This document shows positions 8,549-17,186 of a stretch of DNA of 37,496 nt, piece by piece; positions within the stretch are counted from its first letter, which is position 1; each line of letters begins with the position of its first letter. A program made the position numbers and the translations under genes. The stretch is from Bacteroidales bacterium. GTDB lineage: Bacteria > Bacteroidota > Bacteroidia > Bacteroidales > UBA932. Location: assembly GCA_017631435.1 (NCBI GenBank), contig JAGBTG010000055.1, positions 1 to 37,496 on the forward strand, read 5' to 3'. The notes under the pieces are model-generated. The model made no database searches and was not told where the DNA came from. It was given only the letters and a program-made list of their open reading frames with translations.

Positions 8549-10513
8549 ATGAGATTGATTTCTTACATTCTTGCCTCATTCCTTTCAATTTCTGTCTGCC
8601 TTGCACAGAATGGAGGACAAAGTTTCCGGATAGGCAAACCCGAGACTTCATTATTCCAAATGGAAAAGTACGCCAAAGACTCCACAGCCCCGGCTGTAAT
8701 GATAAATGACGAATTCTATGTCTACTACAGGATAAGCTCTTCTGCAGATATCTGGAAGTATACAACAATAAACAGGCGAATAAAGGTACTGGCCAATGAA
8801 GGTGTAAAATATGCCGATGTTGCCATTCAGCTCTACCATCCCGGATCACACACAGAGGCCGTGGATAACATTGACGCTTGCGCCCTGAACTGGGAAAACG
8901 GGAAAATTGTAAAAAGCCCGCTAAAAAAAAATCTGATCTTCAAGGAGAAAGTTGACAGGGACATAACCATAACAAAATTTACAATCCCCAATGTTAAAGT
9001 TGGAACTGTAATAGACTATACCTATACTATAAAGTCTTCCAGACTTTTGGATATCCCTACACATATATTCCAATATGACATTCCGGTTGCCAACGCCATA
9101 GCACAATACAAGGTTCCCGACTACCTTATCTTTAACGTTGACCTTACCAACAATATTGGAATAGCCATAACAAAGGAGACAAGTTCAGAGAGCTACCAGC
9201 TTGGATACCAGATGGGAAATACCAGAACCACCATGCACGAGAGCGTGATTACCGCCACTGCAAAGGATATCCCGCGCGTAGAGAAGGAGCCTTATGTCTG
9301 GAACTACAGGAACTACATCAACAAGATATCACTTGAACTTTATGCAACCCAGTTCCCTGGAGATTTCTACAGGAAGATAACATCAGACTGGGAGGCAGTA
9401 AACGATGTGCTTGAACACTCTGACTTCACAGACCACATGTGGATGTCAAATCCGCTGAAGGATGAGACCTCCGCTGCAATAAGCGGAGCAGCAACCGACG
9501 AGGAGAAAATAAGGGCAATCCTTAAGCTGCTGCACTCCAAAATCAAATGGAACGAGGACTACAGCCTTGTATCAGACTCCCCTAAAGGGGCCCTTGCAAA
9601 AGGGAGCGGCAATTCAGCCCACATCAACTTCCTGCTCAACTCCATGCTTAAAACTGCAGGATTTGAGACCCAGTTCCTCCTTATGAATCCGCAGCCGTTC
9701 ACCAAGATGATAAAGCCTACCCTGGACAACATCAACCATTTTGTACTGCAGGTGAAGCTTTCGGACGGCAGCCTGTGCTATGTAGACGGTACCAGCATAT
9801 ATGGAGACATCAACATCCTTCCGCCTGAAATAATGGTGGACAGGGCCCATCTGTACGGCGACAACTCCTTCAACTACATAGACTTGTCAAAGCTCACCAA
9901 AAACAATTTCAGGAAAACCATAACCGGAGAAATTACCCCAGACGGTGAAATGCTCCTGTCAGTACAGGAAACCTACAGGAACATGGAGGCATACTCCCAA
10001 AACACAGCTATGGCCAAATTCAGCAATGAGGATGAATATCTTGAGATGCTGGAAGACAAGCTTGGGAGTGAAGTTGCAGACTACTCCTGCAACCAGAGCA
10101 ATACGCTTGTTGAGCAGAGCTACAAATACAAGAAGGCTCCCGACGGCACCAGCGGCTACATCTACATGAGCGCCCTCTTTACACCGCTGCTTGAAGAGAA
10201 CCCGTTTCAGGCAGAGACAAGGAAGTTCCCTATTGAGTTCAAGTTCAGCTCAACAAAACAGATAGCATACTCATTGAAGCTTCCTGAAGGATACACCGTA
10301 GAGGAACTTCCTGCCAGCATATACGCACAGGCAGGAAAAGGCGGAATGACTGCCAGGTTCACCATAACCTGCAGGGACAACCTGCTGACCGGCTCGCTAA
10401 CCTACACAATGGACAGGCTCGCCTACTCTTCAACTGAATATGCAGACATCAAAAGATTCTTTGAAGTGCTTGTAGAGCTCTCGCAGAAACAGATCATAAT
10501 CAAGCGTAAATAA
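8549..10513 (+). CDS. DUF3857 / transglutaminase-like exported protein, nucleophile replaced
   Basis: This encodes 654 residues with a signal peptide (cleavage near residue 20, CLA|QNGG). An N-terminal DUF3857 region at about 50-270 is followed by a transglutaminase-like core at about 310-420 and a C-terminal beta-rich part. In active transglutaminase-like domains a cysteine sits in a G-[ND]-C motif. Here the motif reads GSGNSAHIN with Ser356, while the histidine (NHFVLQV, His397) and aspartate (YVDGT, Asp413) are kept. Loss of thiol chemistry is therefore inferred, suggesting a binding or structural role. The gene has a consensus promoter and is followed after 7 bp by a homologue with an intact cysteine. 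The biological substrate of DUF3857 proteins is not known to me. Confidence 0.85.
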   Translation: MRLISYILASFLSISVCLAQNGGQSFRIGKPETSLFQMEKYAKDSTAPAVMINDEFYVYYRISSSADIWKYTTINRRIKVLANEGVKYADVAIQLYHPGSHTEAVDNIDACALNWENGKIVKSPLKKNLIFKEKVDRDITITKFTIPNVKVGTVIDYTYTIKSSRLLDIPTHIFQYDIPVANAIAQYKVPDYLIFNVDLTNNIGIAITKETSSESYQLGYQMGNTRTTMHESVITATAKDIPRVEKEPYVWNYRNYINKISLELYATQFPGDFYRKITSDWEAVNDVLEHSDFTDHMWMSNPLKDETSAAISGAATDEEKIRAILKLLHSKIKWNEDYSLVSDSPKGALAKGSGNSAHINFLLNSMLKTAGFETQFLLMNPQPFTKMIKPTLDNINHFVLQVKLSDGSLCYVDGTSIYGDINILPPEIMVDRAHLYGDNSFNYIDLSKLTKNNFRKTITGEITPDGEMLLSVQETYRNMEAYSQNTAMAKFSNEDEYLEMLEDKLGSEVADYSCNQSNTLVEQSYKYKKAPDGTSGYIYMSALFTPLLEENPFQAETRKFPIEFKFSSTKQIAYSLKLPEGYTVEELPASIYAQAGKGGMTARFTITCRDNLLTGSLTYTMDRLAYSSTEYADIKRFFEVLVELSQKQIIIKRK

Positions 10514-10520
10514 TAGCGCC

Positions 10521-12416
10521 ATGAAAAAGACAATGCTTGCCATAGCCGTCCTGGTTGCTGCTGTAGCCGCATCATTTGCCCAGCCAAAGAGGATCCCGAA
10601 TGCCAATTTCATTCCCGACAGCCTCAAGCAGGGAGCATGCGCTGTAGTAAGGACGGACAGTACCATTACAGAGTGCACCAGCCCTCTGATGATGACATCC
10701 AGGCATGTCTTTACAATAACCGTGCTCAACAAGGACGGTGCAGAATACGGGCACTTTGTAGAGCACACAAAGAAAGGGAGCTCCCTCAAGGGGTTTTCAG
10801 GGACACTGTATGATGCAAACGGTGCAAAGAAGCGCACCTTCTGGAAAAACGACCTCACCTCAACAGGCCTCTCCACAAATACTGCTGACGACTACACCAC
10901 CCACTATCTGGAGATATCCAGCCCCTCATATCCATACACCATAACGTGGGAGTGGGAAGTATCCCATTCAAACGGATATATCTCCATACCTCCATTTGCT
11001 CCGGCATACTACACGGGGGTGTCTGTAGAGAGGGCTTCATACACCCTTATAACCCACAACAACAGACAATACAGCAGCAAGGCTGTAAATACAGACATCC
11101 GTCCGGAAGTACATATAGAAAAGAACACAAGGACAGAAGTATGGCGCATGAGCGGACTTCGTCCATACAGGGAAGATGCATTCATGCCCCCATCCAAAAG
11201 TGTCCTTCCCCACATCTACTTCACCCCTCACGAATTCCATTACCTGGGAACAAGGGGAAATGCCTCAACATGGGAAGAGTACGGCAAATGGCAATGGTCC
11301 CTTATGGAAGGGCGTGACATACTCCCTCCGGAGCTCAAGCAGGCCGTGCACTCAATAACAGATACAATCCCATTAAGGCGTGAAAAGATTAAGGCACTGT
11401 ACAATTACCTGGGCAGGACAACCAGATACGTAAGCATACAGCTGGGCCTTGGGAGCCTGCAGCCCATGAGTGCAGAAGAGGTATATAAAAACGGATTTGG
11501 AGACTGCAAGGGGTTAAGCAACTACCTCAAGGCAATGCTCAAGGAGTGCGGCATTGAATCCCATTATGCAGAGATAAACACCAAATATCCGCGTATACTC
11601 AAAGACAACACATCCGTACTCCAGACCAACCACGTAGTGCTCAAGGTGCCGGATCCGGCCGGAGACCTGTGGCTGGAATGCACAAATCCGCAGATTCCGT
11701 TCGGCTACATACATGAAGATATTGCCGGCCACGATGCAGTAGTATACTCAAACGGCACAGCACACATAGAGACAGTACCGTCATACCCCGACACCCTCAA
11801 CAGGATAGTCTCAAACGTAACTGTAAAAATGGACAACAATGGCGAGTGCCTGATAAGGATAAAGGAAACATATGCCAACCGCTGTGCGGAGCAGCTGCTT
11901 GGGCTCTCTTCAGAAGACCTGAATACACAGAAAGAGCTCCTCAAGGGGCAGCTGAAAATCCCGTCATGCACCGTTGATTCAGTATTCATAACCGAGCATC
12001 ATACACAAAGGCCTTCAGTGGAGCTGGAATATGTGTGCCGCTCCACCAGCTGGATCCGGCACAGCAGCGGCAGAATCTTTATACCGGCATCAATATTCAA
12101 GGGGCAACAGGACAGATTCAACCGCAAAAGGGAACTGGACATTGAGATCTCCTCCGGACACGTATGGGAAAGTTCCCTCACTATAGAACTCCCTGGAACG
12201 TACATAATGGAATCCGGCATTGCAGATGTTGACACAACAAGCTGCATGGGGTACTACAGATGCTCCTCCAGCATAAGCGGCAACAGGGTGGAGATTATAA
12301 GCAGCAGGAAATACATGCGGGGAAAATACCCTAAAGAAATGGCCGGACAAATCAAGGGGTTCATCTCCATTGCAACAGGTCTTGCGGAGAAAAAAATAAT
12401 CCTCCGGAAGCAGTAG
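10521..12416 (+). CDS. DUF3857 / transglutaminase-like exported protein, cysteine intact
   Basis: This encodes 631 residues, starting 7 bp after the preceding homologue, so the two are surely cotranscribed. The signal peptide ends near residue 20 (ASFAQP). The DUF3857 region covers about 40-260. The transglutaminase-like core carries Cys329 in GFGDCKGLSNYLKAML and His371 in NHVVLKV. At the third position, where the family usually has Asp, the sequence is WLECTN with Glu386. This copy looks catalytically competent or nearly so. Related domains act as peptidases or transferases, but the reaction here is unknown. Codon use is richer in G/C-ending codons than in dnaN downstream. Confidence 0.85.
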   Translation: MKKTMLAIAVLVAAVAASFAQPKRIPNANFIPDSLKQGACAVVRTDSTITECTSPLMMTSRHVFTITVLNKDGAEYGHFVEHTKKGSSLKGFSGTLYDANGAKKRTFWKNDLTSTGLSTNTADDYTTHYLEISSPSYPYTITWEWEVSHSNGYISIPPFAPAYYTGVSVERASYTLITHNNRQYSSKAVNTDIRPEVHIEKNTRTEVWRMSGLRPYREDAFMPPSKSVLPHIYFTPHEFHYLGTRGNASTWEEYGKWQWSLMEGRDILPPELKQAVHSITDTIPLRREKIKALYNYLGRTTRYVSIQLGLGSLQPMSAEEVYKNGFGDCKGLSNYLKAMLKECGIESHYAEINTKYPRILKDNTSVLQTNHVVLKVPDPAGDLWLECTNPQIPFGYIHEDIAGHDAVVYSNGTAHIETVPSYPDTLNRIVSNVTVKMDNNGECLIRIKETYANRCAEQLLGLSSEDLNTQKELLKGQLKIPSCTVDSVFITEHHTQRPSVELEYVCRSTSWIRHSSGRIFIPASIFKGQQDRFNRKRELDIEISSGHVWESSLTIELPGTYIMESGIADVDTTSCMGYYRCSSSISGNRVEIISSRKYMRGKYPKEMAGQIKGFISIATGLAEKKIILRKQ

Positions 12417-12433
12417 GCTATCTACATTTTTGC

Positions 12434-12441
12434 TATATTTG
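12434..12441 (+). promoter_or_regulatory. -7 box upstream of dnaN
   Basis: TATATTTG lies 25 nt before the dnaN start in the 50-bp gap after the DUF3857 gene. No TTG is found at -33, so this is a partial match. Confidence 0.45.
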
Positions 12442-12466
12442 TGATTCAATTTTAAGAGATAGAACC

Positions 12467-13594
12467 ATGAAGTTTATTGTATCAAGTACAGATTTATTGC
12501 AGGGGCTGTTGCAGGTCCAGAAGGTTATTGCATCCAAGAGTTCACTTCCTGTTTTGGACAATTTTCTCCTTACTTTGGAGGATAATTCACTTACCATTAC
12601 AGGATCAGACGGAGACAATACCCTAAAGACAGTTATGGCCATCAATGAGGTTATGGAGGGAGGAGAAATTACTGTACCCGCCAAACTTCTTACAGATTCA
12701 CTCAAGGAACTCCCTACCCAGCCAATTGAGTTTGTTTCTTATCCCGACAGAGGCATTGTAAACATCAACTGGGCAAGTGGAAGCGCACAGATCCCATTCT
12801 CCGGAGCAGAGGACTACCCTACCCTCAGACCTCTTGAAAACCCTACCGTTATAAGGATGAAGGGTTCAGTTCTTGCAGAGGGTATCAATAGCACATTGTA
12901 TGCTACCGGCGACGAGGAGCTCAGACCTGTCCTTAACGGAATCTACTTTGACATTGACACTGAGTCTACCACTCTTGTGGCTTCAAATGCCAACAAACTG
13001 GTATACTACAGAAGGCATGATATCAAATCAGAGGCACCTGTTGCCTTCATCCTGCCAAAGAAACCGGCAAACATCCTTAAGGCAAACCTTGCCAAAGCTA
13101 TGGATGAGGAGGTTGAGATTACATTTGACAGCAGCAAGAATGCATATTTCAAGTTCAACTCGTTCCTTGTATTCTGCAAGCTTATTGAGGGAACATATCC
13201 TGCCTACAAGAGCGTTATCCCTAAAAACAACACAAATGTGATTACCGTAAGCCGTACAGAGCTTCTTAACGCAACAAAACGCGTTTCTGTATGTTCAAAC
13301 CAGGCTACCGGCCAGATTGTGTTCAAATTGAGCATGAACCAGATTACAATCACAGCTCAGGACCTCGATTTCTCAATGAGTGCAACCGAGACCCTTGGAT
13401 GCGACTACCAGGGAGACCCTATGGAGATTGGCTTCAAGTCATCTTTCCTTATTGAGATTCTTGGCAACCTCGGTTACGACCAGATCTGCATCATGCTTGC
13501 AGACCCTCACAGGGCTGCCCTTATCCAGCCTGCAGTGCAGACAGAGCCTGATGAGGAGATTTGCGCATTGCTTATGCCAATGAGAATTAACTAG
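12467..13594 (+). CDS. dnaN: DNA polymerase III beta subunit (sliding clamp)
   Basis: This encodes 375 residues, the normal length of the beta clamp, with three clamp folds of about 120 residues each. Recognisable segments are the start MKFIVSSTDLLQGLLQVQKV with SSLPVLDNFLL, then EELRPVLNGIYFDI in the second fold, and the C-terminal end VQTEPDEEICALLMPMRIN, close to the usual PMRL-type terminus. The clamp encircles DNA and tethers the replicative polymerase and other partners. It is followed after 7 bp by a DnaQ-like exonuclease, which makes functional sense because both serve the polymerase III holoenzyme. There is no dnaA or replication origin next to it in this window. Confidence 0.96.
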   Translation: MKFIVSSTDLLQGLLQVQKVIASKSSLPVLDNFLLTLEDNSLTITGSDGDNTLKTVMAINEVMEGGEITVPAKLLTDSLKELPTQPIEFVSYPDRGIVNINWASGSAQIPFSGAEDYPTLRPLENPTVIRMKGSVLAEGINSTLYATGDEELRPVLNGIYFDIDTESTTLVASNANKLVYYRRHDIKSEAPVAFILPKKPANILKANLAKAMDEEVEITFDSSKNAYFKFNSFLVFCKLIEGTYPAYKSVIPKNNTNVITVSRTELLNATKRVSVCSNQATGQIVFKLSMNQITITAQDLDFSMSATETLGCDYQGDPMEIGFKSSFLIEILGNLGYDQICIMLADPHRAALIQPAVQTEPDEEICALLMPMRIN

Positions 13595-13601
13595 TACTGC
13601 C

Positions 13602-14366
13602 ATGCAACTCAATCTTAAGAACCCTATAGTATTTTTCGACATTGAGAGCACAGGCCTCAATGTTGCCACAGACCGTATTGTGGAGATTTGTGCCGTAAAG
13701 GTGATGCCCAACGGGGAGAAGGAGGTAAAGACCAGAAGGTTAAACCCTACAATCCCTATCTCGGCAGAGGCCCAGGCTGTACATGGCATATCAAATGAAG
13801 ATGTAAAGGACTGCCCTACCTTCAAGGAGATTGCAAAGAGCCTTGCAAAGTGGATGGAGGGATGCGATTTTGCAGGATACAACTCAATAAAGTTTGACAT
13901 TCCCCTTTTGGCAGAGGAGTTCCTCAGAGTTGGAATTGACTTTGATTTCCGCAAGAGGAACCTTGTGGATGTACAGAACATCTTCCACAAGATGGAACAG
14001 AGAACCCTTTCTGCAGCATACAAGTTCTACTGCCAGAAAGACCTTGAGAACGCCCACTCTGCAGAGGCAGACACGTTGGCTACATACGAGATCCTTCTCG
14101 GGCAGCTTGACAGATATGCAGACACCCTTGAGAACGATGTAAAGAAACTTGCAGAGTTCTCAACCAAGACCAAACTTGTAGATTATGCAGGACGCATTGT
14201 ACTCAACGAGAAGGAGGTTCCGGTAATCAACTTTGGAAAGCACAAGGGAAAACCTGTAGAAGAGGTGTTCAGGACAGAGCCAAGCTACTACTCATGGATG
14301 ATGAATGGAGACTTCACCCTCGACACCAAGAAAGTAATTACAGAGATAAAGCTCAATATGAGATAA
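13602..14366 (+). CDS. dnaQ: DnaQ-like 3'-5' exonuclease (pol III epsilon type)
   Basis: This encodes 254 residues. The DEDD exonuclease motifs are present: Exo I FFDIESTGL near residues 12-20 (Asp and Glu), Exo II GYNSIKFDIPLLAEEF near 94-109, and Exo III HSAEADTLATYEILL near 151-165, in the DEDDh form. The C-terminal 50 residues (VINFGKHKGKPVEEV... YYSWMMNGDF) form the small domain often fused to this exonuclease in Bacteroidota. In the family it proofreads during replication or trims DNA ends. Coupling to dnaN with a 7-bp gap supports a replication role. Whether it is the true epsilon subunit or a paralogue is not certain. Confidence 0.9.
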   Translation: MQLNLKNPIVFFDIESTGLNVATDRIVEICAVKVMPNGEKEVKTRRLNPTIPISAEAQAVHGISNEDVKDCPTFKEIAKSLAKWMEGCDFAGYNSIKFDIPLLAEEFLRVGIDFDFRKRNLVDVQNIFHKMEQRTLSAAYKFYCQKDLENAHSAEADTLATYEILLGQLDRYADTLENDVKKLAEFSTKTKLVDYAGRIVLNEKEVPVINFGKHKGKPVEEVFRTEPSYYSWMMNGDFTLDTKKVITEIKLNMR

Positions 14367-14394
14367 ACTTTATCCTTGCAAATGCGTTAATACA

Positions 14395-14883
14395 GTGAAT
14401 ATAATAACAATACCATACAGCAGCGGGAGCTTTTACTTGAGGCCGGACACATCTCTCAACAGGGATAGCAACGACTATTTCTGTCCGGAAGAAGTAACTG
14501 AACTCGCTGCTGCTGTATTCATTTATGCCAAGGCCATAAAGGCCGGCAAATGCGTTTCTGCAAAGTTTGCAGGAAGATACTACAACAGCATTGGCAAAGG
14601 TGTGCAGCTGGTTGCAAACAATCTTATTGGAGATGATCCATGCAACTGGTGGATGGCCCATTCATTGGACAACACCACTTTCATTACCTCTGCAGAACAG
14701 CCTGCAGAAGAGGTTCCGGCAGAGTACATAGAGAAAATAAATGCCGCCTTTGAGCAGGCATCAAAATATGTCTCTTTCCGTACAGGAGACTATATTGCAG
14801 TAGAAATTGAGCCCCGCAAGATTATTGCAAAGGGGACACCATCCTTTAAAGAAGAAGAAAAGGAGATAAACATTATCTGGTAA
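14395..14883 (+). CDS. Conserved-looking protein of unknown function (162 aa)
   Basis: The frame begins with GTG at 14395, 28 bp after the exonuclease stop, and encodes 162 residues. No in-frame ATG lies near the beginning and the reading IITIPYSSGSFYLRPDTSL looks like the natural start, hence GTG. There is no signal peptide or membrane segment. Features seen are a DTSLNRDSNDYFCPEEV segment near 18-34, a KCVSAKFAGRYYNSIG segment, a WWMAHSLDNTTF core, and a charged tail. The C-terminal region is reminiscent of the start of some fumarylacetoacetate-hydrolase-like proteins, but that resemblance is weak and I do not assign it. It likely shares the dnaN-dnaQ transcript. Its 3' end overlaps the opposing flavoprotein gene by 11 bp. 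Confidence 0.75.
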   Translation: MNIITIPYSSGSFYLRPDTSLNRDSNDYFCPEEVTELAAAVFIYAKAIKAGKCVSAKFAGRYYNSIGKGVQLVANNLIGDDPCNWWMAHSLDNTTFITSAEQPAEEVPAEYIEKINAAFEQASKYVSFRTGDYIAVEIEPRKIIAKGTPSFKEEEKEINIIW

Positions 14884-16108
14884 GGGACGCTGCAGCGCTC
14901 TGCGCTGCCAGTGCTCCTGTAGAAAAGGCTATCTGAAGGTTATATCCGCCTGTATCACCGTCCAAATCAAGCACCTCACCGGCAAAATACAATCCTGGCA
15001 CCAGCTTGGATTCCATTGTCTTCTGCGACACCTCCTGCAGGCTTACTCCTCCGGCTGTAACAACACACCTCTCATATCCCACATAATCATTTATCGGGAA
15101 TACCCAACATTTGAGTTTCTGTGCCAGATTGGTCATAGAAAGGCCATTATTGCCTTCTATAAAGAGTTTTACAAGTTTTGCAGGAAGAAGTTTTGGAAGA
15201 ATGCCTTTGAGTTTGTCTCCCTTTATTTCAGCAGCCTCACGTTCAATACGTTTTGCGAGCTGTTCCAATGATACAGCAGGCTTCATATCAAGCCTCAGCT
15301 CAACTTTCTGCCCATTGATGATACTGTGCACCCCCTTGCGGCTAACCTTGAATCCTATAGGGCCCTCTATGCCACCGTTGGTAAAATCAAGGTCTCCAAA
15401 CTCCTCCTGCACAACATCGCCGTTAACAGCCAGCTGTACAGATACGTTCTTGAGGGAAATGCCATAAAACTCCTCTTTATAATTCTTTGGTTTAAGGGCT
15501 GTAAGCGAAGGGAACAGAGGAGTTATCTTATGCCCCAAACCTTTTGCAAATGCATATCCGTCTCCCGACGATCCTGTAGTCTGATATGAAAGTCCACCAG
15601 TGGCAACAATTACCTTTTTTGCTGAACACTCAAAACCGTCTGAACATATTATGCTGAATACACCGTCTGCACCTTTTTCAAGAGAAGATACCTCTGCATT
15701 CTTCCTCAACTGCACTCCTCCCTGCAGTATATGCCTTTCAAGGGTAGAGACAACATCCAGAGCCTTCATGCTCTGGGGGAATACCCTGTCACCACGCTCC
15801 ACTACCAGCGGAAGGCCCATCCTTTCAAAGTTCTCCATCACTGCCGTGTTGCTGCTGGCATAGAAGGCATTCTTGAGGAACACATTCTTTGGATGGATAT
15901 GGGTTGCAAACTCATTCCAGGGCTTTGTATTTGTAAGATTACAGCGCCCTTTTCCTGTAATCCCTATTTTAAGGCCGCACCTGTGCATCTTCTCAAGGAG
16001 GATTGCCTCAATACCGCCTTTCTCTTTTTTATATGAAGAAAGGGCAGCAGCCGCATACAAGCCGGCTGCTCCCCCTCCTATAATTGCTATATCGTAAACT
16101 TTACCCAA
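14873..16108 (-). CDS. HI0933/BaiN-type NAD(P)/FAD-dependent oxidoreductase
   Basis: This encodes about 411 residues from a TTG start at 16108, which gives the usual N-terminus GKVYDIAIIGGGAAGLYAAA; the dinucleotide-binding GGGAAG motif is then near residue 11. An upstream ATG at 16210 would add 34 residues lying inside buk, so I reject it. Other family marks are TGKGRCNLTN, a central ATGGLSYQTTGSSGDGYAFA and the C-terminal FAGEVLDLDGDTGGYNLQIA. Members of this flavoprotein family (YhiN, HI0933, BaiN, RdsA) are mostly uncharacterised reductases. The gene is 1 bp downstream of buk, at the end of the ackA-ptb-buk run, which suggests cotranscription but not a proven role in fermentation. Confidence 0.88.
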   Translation of the reverse strand: MGKVYDIAIIGGGAAGLYAAAALSSYKKEKGGIEAILLEKMHRCGLKIGITGKGRCNLTNTKPWNEFATHIHPKNVFLKNAFYASSNTAVMENFERMGLPLVVERGDRVFPQSMKALDVVSTLERHILQGGVQLRKNAEVSSLEKGADGVFSIICSDGFECSAKKVIVATGGLSYQTTGSSGDGYAFAKGLGHKITPLFPSLTALKPKNYKEEFYGISLKNVSVQLAVNGDVVQEEFGDLDFTNGGIEGPIGFKVSRKGVHSIINGQKVELRLDMKPAVSLEQLAKRIEREAAEIKGDKLKGILPKLLPAKLVKLFIEGNNGLSMTNLAQKLKCWVFPINDYVGYERCVVTAGGVSLQEVSQKTMESKLVPGLYFAGEVLDLDGDTGGYNLQIAFSTGALAAQSAAASLTR

Positions 16109-16109
16109 A

Positions 16110-17180
16110 TTAGTAAACTTTAACCTCCTCAGTACCGTTAAGGATTGCAAGACCGTTACCTGCCAAAGCACCCATCTCATCCTCTCCAGGATAAATTGAA
16201 ACTGGAGCAATGAACTGTACTTTGCGTTTTACAATCTCCATAAGATCCTTATTGTAAGCAATACCGCCAGTAATGATGATGGCATCAACTTTGCCCTCAA
16301 CAACTGTAGACATGGCACCAATCTCTTTTGCAAGCTGGTAAGCAAATGCCTCGTTGATAAGGATAGCCTCAGGATCACCTGCGTTCACACGGTTCTCAAC
16401 ATCCATGAAAGAGTTGGTTCCCAAGTATGAAACGATACCACCCTCGCCAGAAATCATCTTTCTGATCTGTTTCTCGGTATATTTGCCGCTGAAGCAAGCG
16501 TCTACAATTGCAGCAGCAGGTAGTCCGCCCGATCTCTCTGGAGAGAAAGGACCCTCACCTCTTAGAGCATCGTTAACATCAATTACCCTGCCTTTAGAGT
16601 GGATACCTACAGATACTCCACCGCCAAGGTGTGCAACAATGATGTTCAAATCTTTATAGTCCTTACCGTTGTTCTTTGCATAAAGTTTTGCAATGGCTTT
16701 CTGGTTAAGGGCATGGAAGATAGATACTCTAGGGAATGCAGCGTGGCCAGAAATTCTTGCCACAGGCTCAAGCTCGTCTACAACCACAGGGTCTGCGATA
16801 AGAGCTTTGATGCCGCCAACCTCTGATGCAAGCTCGTTTGCAATGATTGCACCCAAGTTACTTGCATGCTCACCGTTCTTGCCGGTTCTGATATCCTCAA
16901 TCATAGCAGCGTTAACCTCATAACATCCGCTAGGGATTGGTTTTACCAAACCACCGCGACCAACGATGATAGCAAGAGAGTTCACATCAATGTTGTTCTC
17001 TTTAAGAGCAGCCTTGATGGTCTCTTTTCTGAAGTCCAACTGGTCAATCACATTCTTGTATGGAGCCAACTCCTCATTGGAGTGACGCAATGTTTTTGTG
17101 AATACCTCAGTTGTATCCTCGTATACCGAAATCTTTGTAGATGTAGATCCCGGATTGATAGCCAAAATCAGTTTACCCAT
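16110..17180 (-). CDS. buk: Butyrate kinase
   Basis: This encodes 356 residues, the normal length. The enzyme converts butyryl phosphate and ADP to butyrate and ATP in the cytoplasm. The acetokinase-superfamily phosphate motifs are present: LILAINPGSTSTKISVY at the start, VAHLGGGVSVGIHSKGR in the middle, and IIITGGIAYN near residue 300. The ALRGEGPFSPERSGGLP segment is typical of butyrate rather than acetate kinases. It starts 6 bp after ptb, whose product supplies butyryl phosphate. Some members prefer isobutyrate or other branched acids, which the sequence does not decide. Confidence 0.93.
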   Translation of the reverse strand: MGKLILAINPGSTSTKISVYEDTTEVFTKTLRHSNEELAPYKNVIDQLDFRKETIKAALKENNIDVNSLAIIVGRGGLVKPIPSGCYEVNAAMIEDIRTGKNGEHASNLGAIIANELASEVGGIKALIADPVVVDELEPVARISGHAAFPRVSIFHALNQKAIAKLYAKNNGKDYKDLNIIVAHLGGGVSVGIHSKGRVIDVNDALRGEGPFSPERSGGLPAAAIVDACFSGKYTEKQIRKMISGEGGIVSYLGTNSFMDVENRVNAGDPEAILINEAFAYQLAKEIGAMSTVVEGKVDAIIITGGIAYNKDLMEIVKRKVQFIAPVSIYPGEDEMGALAGNGLAILNGTEEVKVY

Positions 17181-17186
17181 AATGAA

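Noticed and set aside
16109-16210. N-terminal extension of the HI0933-type flavoprotein
   Set aside because: It would overlap the end of buk, and the 34 added residues precede the normal family start. A TTG start 1 bp after the buk stop fits better.
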